From Neobacillus massiliamazoniensis (GTDB lineage: Bacteria; Bacillota; Bacilli; Bacillales; Cytobacillaceae): a DNA stretch of 64,000 nt. Shown in pieces: positions 9,037-18,102 of this stretch. The stretch spans positions 62,001 to 126,000 of the forward strand of contig NZ_CVRB01000001.1 in the NCBI RefSeq assembly GCF_001048695.1, in the 5' to 3' direction. Position 1 is the stretch's first letter. Each line of letters opens with the position of its first letter. Made by a program: the position numbers and the translations under genes. The notes under the pieces were generated by a model. It was not told where the DNA came from and did not search any database. It worked only from the letters and a program-made list of their open reading frames with translations.

Positions 9037-10838
9037 TATAAATCTTCCCCCTTAGAATTTAAAAAATTGATTATTTCATGTAACTTGTCTTTTATAATTG
9101 GTTCTGTAATATCTTGTTCTGTTATTTGCTTTAATTCTTCGGTTACATTTTTGGGGAGTAAAGTAAATAAACCTAGATTATCGGCAATTATTCTAAAATG
9201 GAATCGGACCGATTTCATGTTTACATCTGTTTTTTTCAGGGTATCGACCATAACGTCAAATACATTTTCGTAGCCGATTTGGATCAGTGAAGTCATTACC
9301 GCCATCCCACGTTTACTTGAAAAATAAGGATTCAAAGCGATCTTGTCTAAAAGATATTGGATATGTTTTTTACTTATGACTCTTTTTGGCAGACGATAGA
9401 CAAGATCCTCTTCATCAAGCGAAATGAGCAGCTCCACCCATCTTTCATCCCATTCCAAACTAAGAAACTTATTATTATCGAATTCGTGACCTGCAGTTTC
9501 ATACTGGTATTCAATCTTATGAAACTTATCATCAAATGCTCTTAAGTCGAGGGTAAAGAAAATCATACGCTCCATCATTTCCAGCAGTACTTGGCCTGAT
9601 GGATCCTTACGTGATCGCTTTACATATCGCGAATAAAGATCATATATTTCTTCTTTTGATCGAATGATTAAGCTTGCCAGCAAAGACAAGTCAACAAGCC
9701 CGGAGCGGCGCGGCATTCGGTGGATAGACTCAATATATTCCAGCGTTTCTTTTTCTTCACTAAATTGATACACGACTGCTGCTCTGGCTATGTTTGGCGG
9801 AATATCAATGTTCGCGATAATCTCACGGAGAAAGTCAGATATACGCTGATTATGTACTGGGTAAAAACAATATAAAACAGAAAGAAGAAGATTTCCCTTT
9901 TCCTGTTTTTTCGTTTGGAGGAATTCGTCGTATTGTGTTCTTGCAAACTCCAGCAATGCTTCCTTTAGGATGGCTGAGCTGTTGTTCACTGCAATTTCCA
10001 GGATGAGATCACAATCCTTACTTTCTAATGCCTTCATTAAACATTGTACTGCTTTTTCACTTTCTCGCTTTACCAATGCCTGATAGGCAGCTCTCCTTAT
10101 TTCTAGTTTCTTGGCATTGGAATATTCCAAAAGAATTTCTTCTGCCTCATCATATGGTGTCAAAATTTCAATGGCAGCAATTCGTACCTGCTCAGATCCA
10201 TTAGATACACAATCTAAATAGAAAGGCAATCCTTCTTCCCCGAGTATACGGCTTATGACCTTTAATCTACGACCATCCCCTTTTTTCCCCTTCATGGAAA
10301 ATGACGATTGAAGGATTGGCAAAAGATCCTTACCATACACGGGCAATATATGTAAGGCAACGAAATCAGCAATCTCTTGGTAACTGTCATCAAGAGCATT
10401 TACGAGCGGATGGACCAATCGCAAATCAAATATTTTTTCAGTTTGATAGGCCTTCTCAATCACTTCAGCACGTCCTGAACCTTTCGTTGTTAATGCTTCA
10501 ATGATCGGCTTTAACGTTAGATAGGAAAGCTCAGTTGGGTATTCGCCTTGTGCTGTTTCGTTTATCATTTCCCCCTCATCGCCCGTTTTTCCCATTGTAT
10601 ACAAAACGGAGGAAAGGAGCAGCGAGAGGTCCATTAAGTGTTCTGAAGAGGAATCATCTCCATTAATTAGTTTTTCTGTTAAAAGGGCTAGTCTTGTAAA
10701 AACGGGAGCCCTTTCGCCCATCTTTACGAGAACAGGCAGTTTTTTCCTTAGACTCATATCCCCGAGCGCTAGATCACTTCCGGCAATTGTGAGCCGCTTA
10801 ACATCTTCATATAACTCATTTAATACAGGTATACTCAT
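9036..10838 (-). CDS. HEAT-like helical repeat protein of the MoxR/VWA cassette
   Basis: A 600-residue, probably soluble, almost entirely helical protein. Residues of about 135-310 show HEAT-type repeat character (for example VRIAAIEILTPYDEAEEILLEY and EIRRAAYQALVKRESEKAV), which suggests a curved scaffold. No catalytic motif was recognised, and I cannot name the family with confidence; DUF5691-type helical proteins occur in similar clusters. It starts at an ATG behind GAGGAG, 16 nt after the SWIM gene stop, and is coupled to the MoxR start. By position it is likely a structural or client-recognition subunit; that is inference. Confidence 0.72.
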   Translation of the reverse strand: MSIPVLNELYEDVKRLTIAGSDLALGDMSLRKKLPVLVKMGERAPVFTRLALLTEKLINGDDSSSEHLMDLSLLLSSVLYTMGKTGDEGEMINETAQGEYPTELSYLTLKPIIEALTTKGSGRAEVIEKAYQTEKIFDLRLVHPLVNALDDSYQEIADFVALHILPVYGKDLLPILQSSFSMKGKKGDGRRLKVISRILGEEGLPFYLDCVSNGSEQVRIAAIEILTPYDEAEEILLEYSNAKKLEIRRAAYQALVKRESEKAVQCLMKALESKDCDLILEIAVNNSSAILKEALLEFARTQYDEFLQTKKQEKGNLLLSVLYCFYPVHNQRISDFLREIIANIDIPPNIARAAVVYQFSEEKETLEYIESIHRMPRRSGLVDLSLLASLIIRSKEEIYDLYSRYVKRSRKDPSGQVLLEMMERMIFFTLDLRAFDDKFHKIEYQYETAGHEFDNNKFLSLEWDERWVELLISLDEEDLVYRLPKRVISKKHIQYLLDKIALNPYFSSKRGMAVMTSLIQIGYENVFDVMVDTLKKTDVNMKSVRFHFRIIADNLGLFTLLPKNVTEELKQITEQDITEPIIKDKLHEIINFLNSKGEDL

Positions 10839-10854
10839 GTTCTTTCTCCTCTGT

Positions 10855-12267
10855 TTATCCTAGTAAACGGATCATACGGTTCGACGTGACAATCGTTAAA
10901 GGCTTAGCTGCTAATATCCCATTTTCAAGGTCATGGTGGAATCGAACTAGCATGGCATTGTTTTCAAGGTCTTTATTCGAAAGTAAATCTAATAATGGCA
11001 TTGTGGTGGGATTTTTTCCGAATTCGTCTGAGAGTGTAAGCCTACTACCATCCATCCCCTCTAACATCCATTTTCCATTCACCTTCCCAAGCTTAGAAAA
11101 AGCTAAAAATTCAATTGGTTGCTTATCTGCTAGAGACTGCCTTAACTGATTTCTCACTTTTTTAACGACTTCCTCTACATTTTGCTTCGCTAGGGTTTTG
11201 ATATGCTTAAGGTCTTCTATTTTTTCAAACTGGTACTCCTCGAAGCGGATACGTGGGGTTCCTTCACCAGGATACACGAACAATTCATTCATGCTGACAA
11301 TAGAAAAAATCGAGTTTCCTTCCTTGATTTGTTTCACTGCTCTAAATGGACGGAAATTTTTTGTGTAATAAAGGGATCCCTTATTTAGATCCAGCCAGAT
11401 TCCTTCTTCGATAAACTCCTTACGTGCACCACTTTTGGTGGAATAGAATGATAGTTGGACCAATTTGACATTAGGAATTGACAAATGGCGATCACGTAAA
11501 TCAGCTAACTGCCAAATATGACCTAGTCTTTCTTCTATATCTGTCTCTACTTCCGGAAGGAGCTCTTGGTCTTCAAGTCTTTTTGTTAAATGCTGCTTAC
11601 CTTTTTTACATAGTACATAAAGTTGCTGGATTTGTTCGAAGGCGAGCGAATATAATGGATCCTCAGGTAAATCCTCATGCCATAATAAAATCATTTCCCG
11701 AAGGTCGTGTTGAACCTCTTTTAAATAATAATTACCTAGTTGTTTAGCTATATCTTCTAGGTCTTTAAGTTTTTTTGCATCAATTGTCGCAAGACCAGAA
11801 CGTAATAAGTGATGAATCTGGCGCTCAAGTACAGAGAGACCTTCGATCTGGGCTGTTATTTTTTTTGCTAATGCCGTTTTATTGACCTTCTTAGGAATGC
11901 TTTTTTGCTCTTTCTTTTTTTCCAGGCGTTGGGCAGATTTCTCGCGTTTTTCAACAATCTCTTCTGGTATCGGAGCTATGGAAAAATCAGCACCTTGGAC
12001 AAAACAGTACATGAGCCCAAGCGAGTGCTTGCAAGGAAACTGACGGCTAGGACAAGTACAGCGGGCTACAGGTGTTTCATTGAAAAAGTCTACAGATGTT
12101 AAATAATTATTTTTCCCGCTTCCCTTACATTCCCCAAACAAAACGGAACCATCTTCACTTTTATATAAAGTGATAAATTGATTTTTCTTCACTAACCCCC
12201 AGCCGTTTTTCACCGCTGCCGCGTTAGGTGCTAAAGAGTCCACAAAAGCTTCTGATAATGTTGGCAT
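10855..12267 (-). CDS. SWIM zinc-finger protein (YehQ-like)
   Basis: A 470-residue protein with an N-terminal SWIM zinc finger at residues 70-81: C70-x-C72-x6-C79-x-H81 (CTCPSRQFPCKH). SWIM fingers bind DNA or proteins. A charged linker (EKKKEQ, about 107-125) leads to an alpha/beta C-terminal region with no recognised domain. It is the first gene of the cassette, 16 nt ahead of the helical-repeat gene. E. coli YehQ is the SWIM protein of the analogous yehLMPQ cluster. The role is unknown; it may be the DNA- or substrate-sensing part. Confidence 0.85.
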   Translation of the reverse strand: MPTLSEAFVDSLAPNAAAVKNGWGLVKKNQFITLYKSEDGSVLFGECKGSGKNNYLTSVDFFNETPVARCTCPSRQFPCKHSLGLMYCFVQGADFSIAPIPEEIVEKREKSAQRLEKKKEQKSIPKKVNKTALAKKITAQIEGLSVLERQIHHLLRSGLATIDAKKLKDLEDIAKQLGNYYLKEVQHDLREMILLWHEDLPEDPLYSLAFEQIQQLYVLCKKGKQHLTKRLEDQELLPEVETDIEERLGHIWQLADLRDRHLSIPNVKLVQLSFYSTKSGARKEFIEEGIWLDLNKGSLYYTKNFRPFRAVKQIKEGNSIFSIVSMNELFVYPGEGTPRIRFEEYQFEKIEDLKHIKTLAKQNVEEVVKKVRNQLRQSLADKQPIEFLAFSKLGKVNGKWMLEGMDGSRLTLSDEFGKNPTTMPLLDLLSNKDLENNAMLVRFHHDLENGILAAKPLTIVTSNRMIRLLG

Positions 12268-12299
12268 AACTATTCCCTCTCAACTATTAAGATAGCAAT

Positions 12300-12328
12300 A
12301 TTATACCTGATAGAGTAAGTACATAAAA
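12300..12328 (-). promoter_or_regulatory. Candidate promoter of the MoxR/VWA cassette
   Basis: On the minus strand a perfect TATAAT lies 33-38 bases upstream of the SWIM gene start, with a weak TTTTAT 17 bases further upstream. It is the only clear -10 box in the short gap ahead of the five-gene unit. Confidence 0.35.
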
Positions 12329-12408
12329 ATAAAGATTCAAATTAAATGGAAGTTTAAAAATAATAAAGGTTATAATGGATTTACGAAAAAATTGAGGTGT
12401 GTTTTACG

Positions 12409-12997
12409 TTGAAAAAATCATTATTTATTTCTCTATTTTTTTCAATAGGCCTGTTTCTTATTCTCTCACCAGTCCTAATAAATTTGTCACTTACCTTAAC
12501 CCAATCGTTCTAGCGGTTGTATTTTTTTGCATTCTGATCTGTTTTTTCTTTTTTGTTTTATTGATTCGTAAGCAAAGCTTTCGTTTTCCTTACGGACTGT
12601 TTTTAGGTGTGTTAGGACTGTATACCATCGCCATTTTGGTTTTGCTATTCTTTCGGCCAAACGACCAAAGCTATCAATCATGGAACCTGATTCCCTTTTC
12701 AACCATCTCATTCTATTTCTCAGGTAAGGTCAATTGGTTAATATCCTTTTATAATCTATCAGCAAATATTGGTTTGTTCATTCCATATGGGATTTTTCTG
12801 ATGATCAAATATCAAAATCTGTCTTGAAACTTATTTTTATACCAATCGTTGCTATTGCTTTAATTGAAATTTTACAGTTTTTTACCCATCGGGGAAGCAT
12901 GGATATCGACGATCTGATCTTGAATTTGCTTGGGGTTTTTATTGGATATTTGTTCTTTCCATCATTCAATCGGATCGTACAAATAAATCCAAGATGA
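12409..12997 (+). pseudogene. VanZ-family membrane protein, broken by two frameshifts
   Basis: A VanZ-like gene is readable only by joining three frames. The start is a TTG at 12409 behind GAGGTG, giving MKKSLFISLFFSIGLFLILS. The frame ends in a stop after LTLTQSF, but the next frame continues with YLNPIVLAVVFF through RPNDQSYQSWNLIPFSTI and GLFIPYGIFLMI. A second shift near 12800-12825 leads to LKLIFIPIVAIALIEILQFF and the family signature THRGSMDIDDLILNLLGVF. Each shift fits loss of one base. VanZ relatives affect teicoplanin or cell-envelope resistance. Sequencing error in homopolymers is possible, because short T and A runs lie nearby, so the gene could be intact. Confidence 0.75.
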
Positions 12998-13020
12998 ATA
13001 ATAATTTTCATCTTGGATTT
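12985..13020 (+). terminator. Strong terminator after the VanZ-family locus
   Basis: A 14-bp perfect stem (12985-12998 with 13007-13020, 8-nt loop) ends in a T-run. The VanZ stop codon lies inside the left arm. Confidence 0.85.
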
Positions 13021-13061
13021 TTTATGTGAAATTTTGAGGGTTTCTTCTAATGACATTGCTT

Positions 13062-14684
13062 TTAGGAGTACTGTAAAGTCTTATTTTTGAAAACCTTTAG
13101 AAAATTGATGTAATCCGGTACCTTCTCGACAGTTGTATATGGGGAAATACAATAAAATTTATGAACAAATAATGGTATCGCTTCGTTTGAATCTGAAGCA
13201 AATACAAGCTTCTGTTTTTTTGTACTTCCAAAGTAAACGATATTTCGATTATTTCCAATGTTGTCAGAAATATTTTCATTGTACTCATTTGTTGCAATTA
13301 TTTCTTTTGAACTTATTCTCCCAAATAATTCATTCGGCCAGTTATTTTCTTTTTCATAGAATCTAAAAGTTGTAACTGGAGAAACTTCATTTGTTATTAC
13401 AACATCAGGGAATGATTCCTTTAATGCTTTCCTAAAAGCTATATTAACTCTTAAATAATTTGCGAGGATTTTTTGATATCCTTCTACACCAAATGTTAAT
13501 AATGATGCATAAATTGGGATTGAACTTCCCATTCTAGAACATTCAAGTGTATAACTTGTGTGGTAGCTTCCAAAACCCCGGTCACCTATGTATGGCGTTT
13601 CTTCAGCATCTAAATCAACGTACTTTAAATTTAACTTATCTTTAATGAGGAAAAGGCTTGTTGTGTATGGGGTTTGACCTAGTTTATGAAAATCAAAAAC
13701 CATACTATCAGATAAAGAAACATATTTAAACTTTGTATGATAATCCATTAATACTTCAAGCACTTCTTCCTCAAAACCTAGTGGGTTTTCATGGAAATTG
13801 TAATCATTAAAAAATGTAAACATACCACCCATTGCGGTATCAGCGTGTAAATAAATATCTTCTAAATGATAGTTCACTTCTAATTGTTTCAAGATATTTT
13901 TAATTTCTTTTATATCATCTATACCAAATGAATCTGTAGTTCCCATAGTAGCTAATACATAAATCGGGACTCCACCATTTTCTATCACTTCAACCATCTT
14001 ATTATGTAAATCCTCAAGGTTCATGGAATCATCTTCATTTACTTTTACTCTAATTAGATGGCTTGTACCAATCCCTGTTGCTTCCATTGATTTATATAAG
14101 CTGAAATGAGATAACTCAGAACAAAAAGCATACAAATTGTTTGGTACACCATCTCTATTTGCGTTTGGATACTTTTTTGCAATAGCAATTCTTAATGAAT
14201 TAAAAACTGCTCCTTGTCCTCCCCAAGTCGTGTAACCTGAGCTAATCATTTCATCATACCCCACTATTTTAGAGAGGGAACTTACTATTTCTACTTCTGC
14301 TGAAGCTGCTGCTGATCCTTCAATATCCCAGATATTATTACCATTTAATAAAGTCATGAGTAAATTCCCTATGATACTAGCTGTATTTGGTAGTGGGGCT
14401 GCATTTGCTACATAACAACTGTTCACAATTCTTTGACCCTTAGCTAAATTAACTAAAGATGTAATGATTTCTTCTATTCCTATTCCCTGTTGTGGCACTG
14501 TAGATGTAACTACCTTTTGATTGTAAAAATCTTTGTTGTAATTTGGCATTTCACCTAAAGAAAGTTTATTTTCATCCTTTAATTCATCAATTTTTGTAAG
14601 TAAATCTCTAATATACGATAAAAATTCCTCTCTTTTTAATGAATCCCCATTTACACTTGGAAATAATTTTTGAATTTCTAACAT
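13062..14684 (-). CDS. Group II pyridoxal-dependent decarboxylase
   Basis: A 540-residue PLP enzyme of the group II amino-acid decarboxylase family (glutamate, tyrosine and aspartate decarboxylases). The PLP lysine is Lys334 in DFHKLGQTPY, the ring-stacking His is His193 in SELSHFS, and the pyridine-N Asp is Asp282 in LHADTAMGG, where most relatives have HVDAA. I chose the ATG at 14684, with GAGAGG seven bases upstream, over an in-frame start 13 codons earlier. The gene stands alone after a long leader. Tyrosine/phenylalanine or aspartate-type activity is possible, but the substrate cannot be set from sequence. Confidence 0.85.
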   Translation of the reverse strand: MLEIQKLFPSVNGDSLKREEFLSYIRDLLTKIDELKDENKLSLGEMPNYNKDFYNQKVVTSTVPQQGIGIEEIITSLVNLAKGQRIVNSCYVANAAPLPNTASIIGNLLMTLLNGNNIWDIEGSAAASAEVEIVSSLSKIVGYDEMISSGYTTWGGQGAVFNSLRIAIAKKYPNANRDGVPNNLYAFCSELSHFSLYKSMEATGIGTSHLIRVKVNEDDSMNLEDLHNKMVEVIENGGVPIYVLATMGTTDSFGIDDIKEIKNILKQLEVNYHLEDIYLHADTAMGGMFTFFNDYNFHENPLGFEEEVLEVLMDYHTKFKYVSLSDSMVFDFHKLGQTPYTTSLFLIKDKLNLKYVDLDAEETPYIGDRGFGSYHTSYTLECSRMGSSIPIYASLLTFGVEGYQKILANYLRVNIAFRKALKESFPDVVITNEVSPVTTFRFYEKENNWPNELFGRISSKEIIATNEYNENISDNIGNNRNIVYFGSTKKQKLVFASDSNEAIPLFVHKFYCISPYTTVEKVPDYINFLKVFKNKTLQYS

Positions 14685-15017
14685 TTTGATAACCTCTCGA
14701 TGATATGGAAATTTGGGATGCAATAAAAAAATTAATTATGTAAAAATATGTTATTCTAAAAAGCCTACTAAATTATTTTTCCATCACTTCCTTCCATGCA
14801 ATTAGATTCTTCTTAATTAAATAGATTTTTTTTATATACCTAAGTAATTTACTTAACAATGGCAAATAATCTTTCAATAAATAATATCTCTTCTGCCTAA
14901 GGTTACTCCTTTCCTGTATTACATAAATTTTACAGACAATATTATGATAGAATAATTATTCCTTCAAATCCACTAATTAGATTTTTTACTTTAAATGTCA
15001 AAATAGACCTTATATTT
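14685..15017. other. AT-rich leader region of the decarboxylase
   Basis: About 330 bp without a credible gene. It contains a possible minus-strand promoter at 14939-14967 and no recognisable riboswitch or T-box. Confidence 0.5.
14939..14967 (-). promoter_or_regulatory. Candidate promoter of the decarboxylase
   Basis: On the minus strand TTGAAG, a 17-bp spacer and TATAAT-like TAATAT. It would give a leader of about 250 nt ahead of the decarboxylase start. Confidence 0.35.
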
Positions 15018-15053
15018 TAAAAATACCTACTCCTTAAATCACTTAGGAGTAGG
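15018..15053 (-). terminator. Terminator after the SDR gene
   Basis: A 9-bp stem CCTACTCCT / AGGAGTAGG (15026-15034 with 15045-15053), followed on the minus strand by TATTTTTAAAA. It sits just downstream of the SDR stop. Confidence 0.75.
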
Positions 15054-15060
15054 CACTTTT

Positions 15061-15828
15061 TTATATTCCTCTTCCCCCATCAACATTGAGGATCGTTCCT
15101 GTTACTTTTTCTGAGAGTGGCGAACAGAGGTATAAGGCTGATTGGGCGATATCTTCTGGTTCGATTAGTTTCCCGAGCGGTATGCTACTAATAAAAACTT
15201 CCTGCTTCTGTTGCTCCAGCTCCCCTTCATGATCAGGGATGAATTTACCGAGCATTTCGGTATTGGTTGGGCCTGGGTTAATCGCATTTACTCTAATTCC
15301 AAATGGAGCAAGCTCGATGGCGAGGGCTTTTGTCAGCACTGCCACCGCACCTTTCGAGGCGCAGTAAGCATTTAGACCCGGACGGGCTCTTTCGGAAGCA
15401 ATGGAGGAAATACTTAAGATCACCCCTTGTTTTTGCTTTTTCATAAAGGGAACAGCATATTTTGCTGTTAGAAAAACAGACTTTGTGTTCACGTTTAGGA
15501 GTCGATCCCATTGTTCTTCCTCTAGATCTTCGATCGGGGTAAAAGCTTGCGGGAGCCCGGCGCAATTGATGATAATATCGATTTTCCCTTCTCTTTCTGC
15601 AACTGTGTTAATGAGTTTTTTTACCGATTGAGCATTGCTTACATCCACTCCAATGGCAATTGCCATTCCATTTTTCGCTTGGATTAGACTGACTGTTTCC
15701 GCCGCAGCCTCGATATTGATATCAGCCACCGCAACGGTTGCTCCTTCATTCGCAAAGGATAATGCCATGGCTCTTCCCATTCCTGATCCGGCACCCGTAA
15801 TGATGGCAATTTGGTTTTGTAACAGCAC
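15061..15828 (-). CDS. SDR family NAD(P)-dependent oxidoreductase
   Basis: A 255-residue classical short-chain dehydrogenase. The cofactor motif TGAGSGMG is at 11-18, NCAG is at 88-91, and the catalytic Ser142/Tyr155/Lys159 set lies in SISS and AYCASK. It starts at a GTG with a strong AAGGAGGGG site, 14 nt downstream of the aldehyde dehydrogenase stop, so the two are probably co-transcribed and could act on successive alcohol and aldehyde steps. It resembles FabG-like reductases, but a role in fatty acid synthesis is unlikely given the neighbourhood. The substrate is unknown. Confidence 0.87.
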   Translation of the reverse strand: MLLQNQIAIITGAGSGMGRAMALSFANEGATVAVADINIEAAAETVSLIQAKNGMAIAIGVDVSNAQSVKKLINTVAEREGKIDIIINCAGLPQAFTPIEDLEEEQWDRLLNVNTKSVFLTAKYAVPFMKKQKQGVILSISSIASERARPGLNAYCASKGAVAVLTKALAIELAPFGIRVNAINPGPTNTEMLGKFIPDHEGELEQQKQEVFISSIPLGKLIEPEDIAQSALYLCSPLSEKVTGTILNVDGGRGI

Positions 15829-15841
15829 AAATTTCCCCTCC

Positions 15842-17275
15842 TTATCCCAGGTTCAACACAACCATTCGCACTTCAGTCATTTCTTCAATCGCATATCGAG
15901 GACCTTCTTTTCCAAGACCGCTTTTTTTCACACCACCATATGGCATTACATCATTCCTGTATGTAGACACATCGTTGACAATCACTCCACCGTATTCTAA
16001 TTCTCGTGAAGCTTTTAATGCTAGATTCATATCTTTTGTAAAAATTCCAGCTTGAAGACCGTAATCCGATTTATTGGCTAAATGAATCGCTTCATCGATA
16101 TTACTATACTGAATGATCGTAACAATCGGAGCAAAAACCTCCCTGCACACCACCTTCATCTCATGGGTGACATTTGTTAAAACAGTTGGATAAAAGAGAG
16201 CACCATCTCGCTTTCCTCCTAAAAGTAGAGTTGCACCAGCTGCAACAGCCTCTTGGACCCACTCTTCTGATCGGCGTGCCTCTCGCTCATCAATCATGGG
16301 GCCGACATCTGTTTCAACATCTTTCGGATCCCCTACTTTTAACTGTTTTACAATATTTAAATAAAGATCCATAAAATCATACGCTACTTTTTCGTGAACA
16401 TAAATTAGTTGGACAGCAATACATGCCTGGCCTGCATTATGAAAGCTTCGGTGCGCTGTCTGTTCTGCAGCCAATAATAAATCCGCATCTTCATGAACAA
16501 TGTTTGGTGAATTATTTCCAAGCTCTAAGGCGACTGGCCTCATTCCGCTTTTTGCTTTAATAGCAGCACCGACTTCACTTGAGCCAGTAAAGGTGTACAT
16601 GGCAATTCTTTCATCAGAGAGCAGCCAGTCACCAACTTTATTACCAGATCCTGTGATTATTTGAAGGTATCCTTTAGGGAGTCCTGCTTCGTGTAGTAGG
16701 TTTAATAAATGGAAGGAAGCAATCGGTGTAACGGTTGCAGGCTTTAACACAACTGTATTTCCTGCCGCGAGTGCTGGAGCAATTTTGTGAGCCCCTAATA
16801 ATAATGGATAGTTAAATGGAGTAATCGCACCGATAACCCCTTTTGGGACGCGAATCGTGAAACCGAGCCGATTCTCTGATCCAGGTACACCTTGTAAGGG
16901 AACCATTTCGCCCGCAATTCTTTTTCCCTCTTCTGCAGAGATTCGGAAGGTACTAATCGCGCGGTCCAATTCTCCTCTAGCATCTTTAACAGTTTTACCA
17001 ACTTCTTGGACCAATGAGTGTTCTAGCATTTCCCGTCTTTGTTCCATAAGCTCAGCAGTTTTTAATAGAATTTCATATCGCTCATAAGCAGTTAATTTAT
17101 TTTCCTTAAACGCTTTCTGGGCAGCAGTAACCGCTAGGGTGACATGTTCCTTCTTCGCCTTGGCAATTTTGGCAATTGATTCGCCAGTATATTTGTCATG
17201 TACTTCAGTATATTCTTCAGTCTCCACCCATTCACCGTCAATAAATAGGTGATATACAGGTACTTCCTTCGTCAT
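15842..17275 (-). CDS. Aldehyde dehydrogenase family protein
   Basis: A 477-residue NAD(P)-dependent aldehyde dehydrogenase. Visible elements are Asn155 (TPFNYP), Glu251 (LELGNNSP) and the nucleophile Cys285 (NAGQACIAV). The form resembles the phosphonoacetaldehyde/succinate-semialdehyde-like branch rather than betaine aldehyde dehydrogenase. I used the ATG at 17275, preceded by TTGGAGG, rather than an in-frame ATG 11 codons upstream. It forms a two-gene unit with the SDR. The upstream region carries a tandem repeat array. The substrate is not determinable here. Confidence 0.87.
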   Translation of the reverse strand: MTKEVPVYHLFIDGEWVETEEYTEVHDKYTGESIAKIAKAKKEHVTLAVTAAQKAFKENKLTAYERYEILLKTAELMEQRREMLEHSLVQEVGKTVKDARGELDRAISTFRISAEEGKRIAGEMVPLQGVPGSENRLGFTIRVPKGVIGAITPFNYPLLLGAHKIAPALAAGNTVVLKPATVTPIASFHLLNLLHEAGLPKGYLQIITGSGNKVGDWLLSDERIAMYTFTGSSEVGAAIKAKSGMRPVALELGNNSPNIVHEDADLLLAAEQTAHRSFHNAGQACIAVQLIYVHEKVAYDFMDLYLNIVKQLKVGDPKDVETDVGPMIDEREARRSEEWVQEAVAAGATLLLGGKRDGALFYPTVLTNVTHEMKVVCREVFAPIVTIIQYSNIDEAIHLANKSDYGLQAGIFTKDMNLALKASRELEYGGVIVNDVSTYRNDVMPYGGVKKSGLGKEGPRYAIEEMTEVRMVVLNLG

Positions 17276-17460
17276 TTTTTTTCCTCCAATTTGCGACTGT
17301 TCATTCATTCTATGAGAAATACTTTTAAAAATGGGGGTATAGGCTCAGATCCTTCTAATCATTTGTCTAGGTCAAAAAGTAGATTACATTAGTTTATATT
17401 TGGTCATTCAATAGTAAATAAATAAAAAATACAGTAACATTTACTATTTTCTTTTATTCA

Positions 17461-18030
17461 TGACACTTTTTCCTTTTTCTAGTTCTATTTTTGTCGTCAA
17501 TGAGCACTATTAGCGTCACTTTTTCCTCTTCCTGTTCTATTTTTGACGTTAATGAGCCCTATTAGCGTCACTTTTCCCTTTTCCTGTTTTGTTTTTGACG
17601 TTAATAAGCCCTATTAGCGTCACTTTTCCCTTTTCCTGTTCTGTTTTTGGCGTTAATGAGCACTATTAGCGTCACTTTTTCCTTTTCCTATTCTGTTTTT
17701 GGCGTTAATGAGCCCTATTAGCTTCACTTTTCCCTTTTCCTGTTCTGTTTTGGACGTTAATGAGCCCTATTACCGTCACTTTTTCCTTTTCCAGTTCTGT
17801 TTTTGTCGTTAATGAGCCCTATTAGCTTCACTTTTCCCTTTTCCTGTTCTGTTTTTGACGTTAATAAGCCCTATTACCGTCACTTTTTCCTTTTCCTGTT
17901 CTGTTTTTGGCGTTAATGAGCCTTATTAGCTTCACTTTTCCCTTTTCCTGTTCTGTTTTTGGCGTTAATGAGCCCTATTGACTTCACTTTTTCCTTTTTT
18001 ATTTCTGTATTTGGCACCATTAAGCCTACC
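17461..18030. repeat. Tandem array of about eleven 52-bp repeats
   Basis: Unit boundaries fall exactly every 52 bp at 17513, 17565, 17617, 17669, 17721, 17773, 17825, 17877, 17929 and 17981, with diverged copies at both ends. Each unit holds a dyad of the form GACGTTAAT-GAGCCCT-ATTAGCGTC (one G-T wobble) followed by a pyrimidine-only tract such as TTTTTCCTTTTCC. The period is not a multiple of three and all frames are broken, so it is not coding. It fills the gap between the aldehyde dehydrogenase promoter side and the M20 peptidase stop. Confidence 0.93.
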
Positions 18031-18102
18031 CTATTGGGTTAACATGTCCATAAAGGGTATTTCTTTTTTTATTAAAAAAATCAACAAAAAACTATAACAT
18101 TT

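Noticed and set aside
17461..18030. CRISPR array
   Set aside because: The repeats are contiguous 52-bp units with no unique spacers, the units themselves diverge, and no cas genes are nearby.
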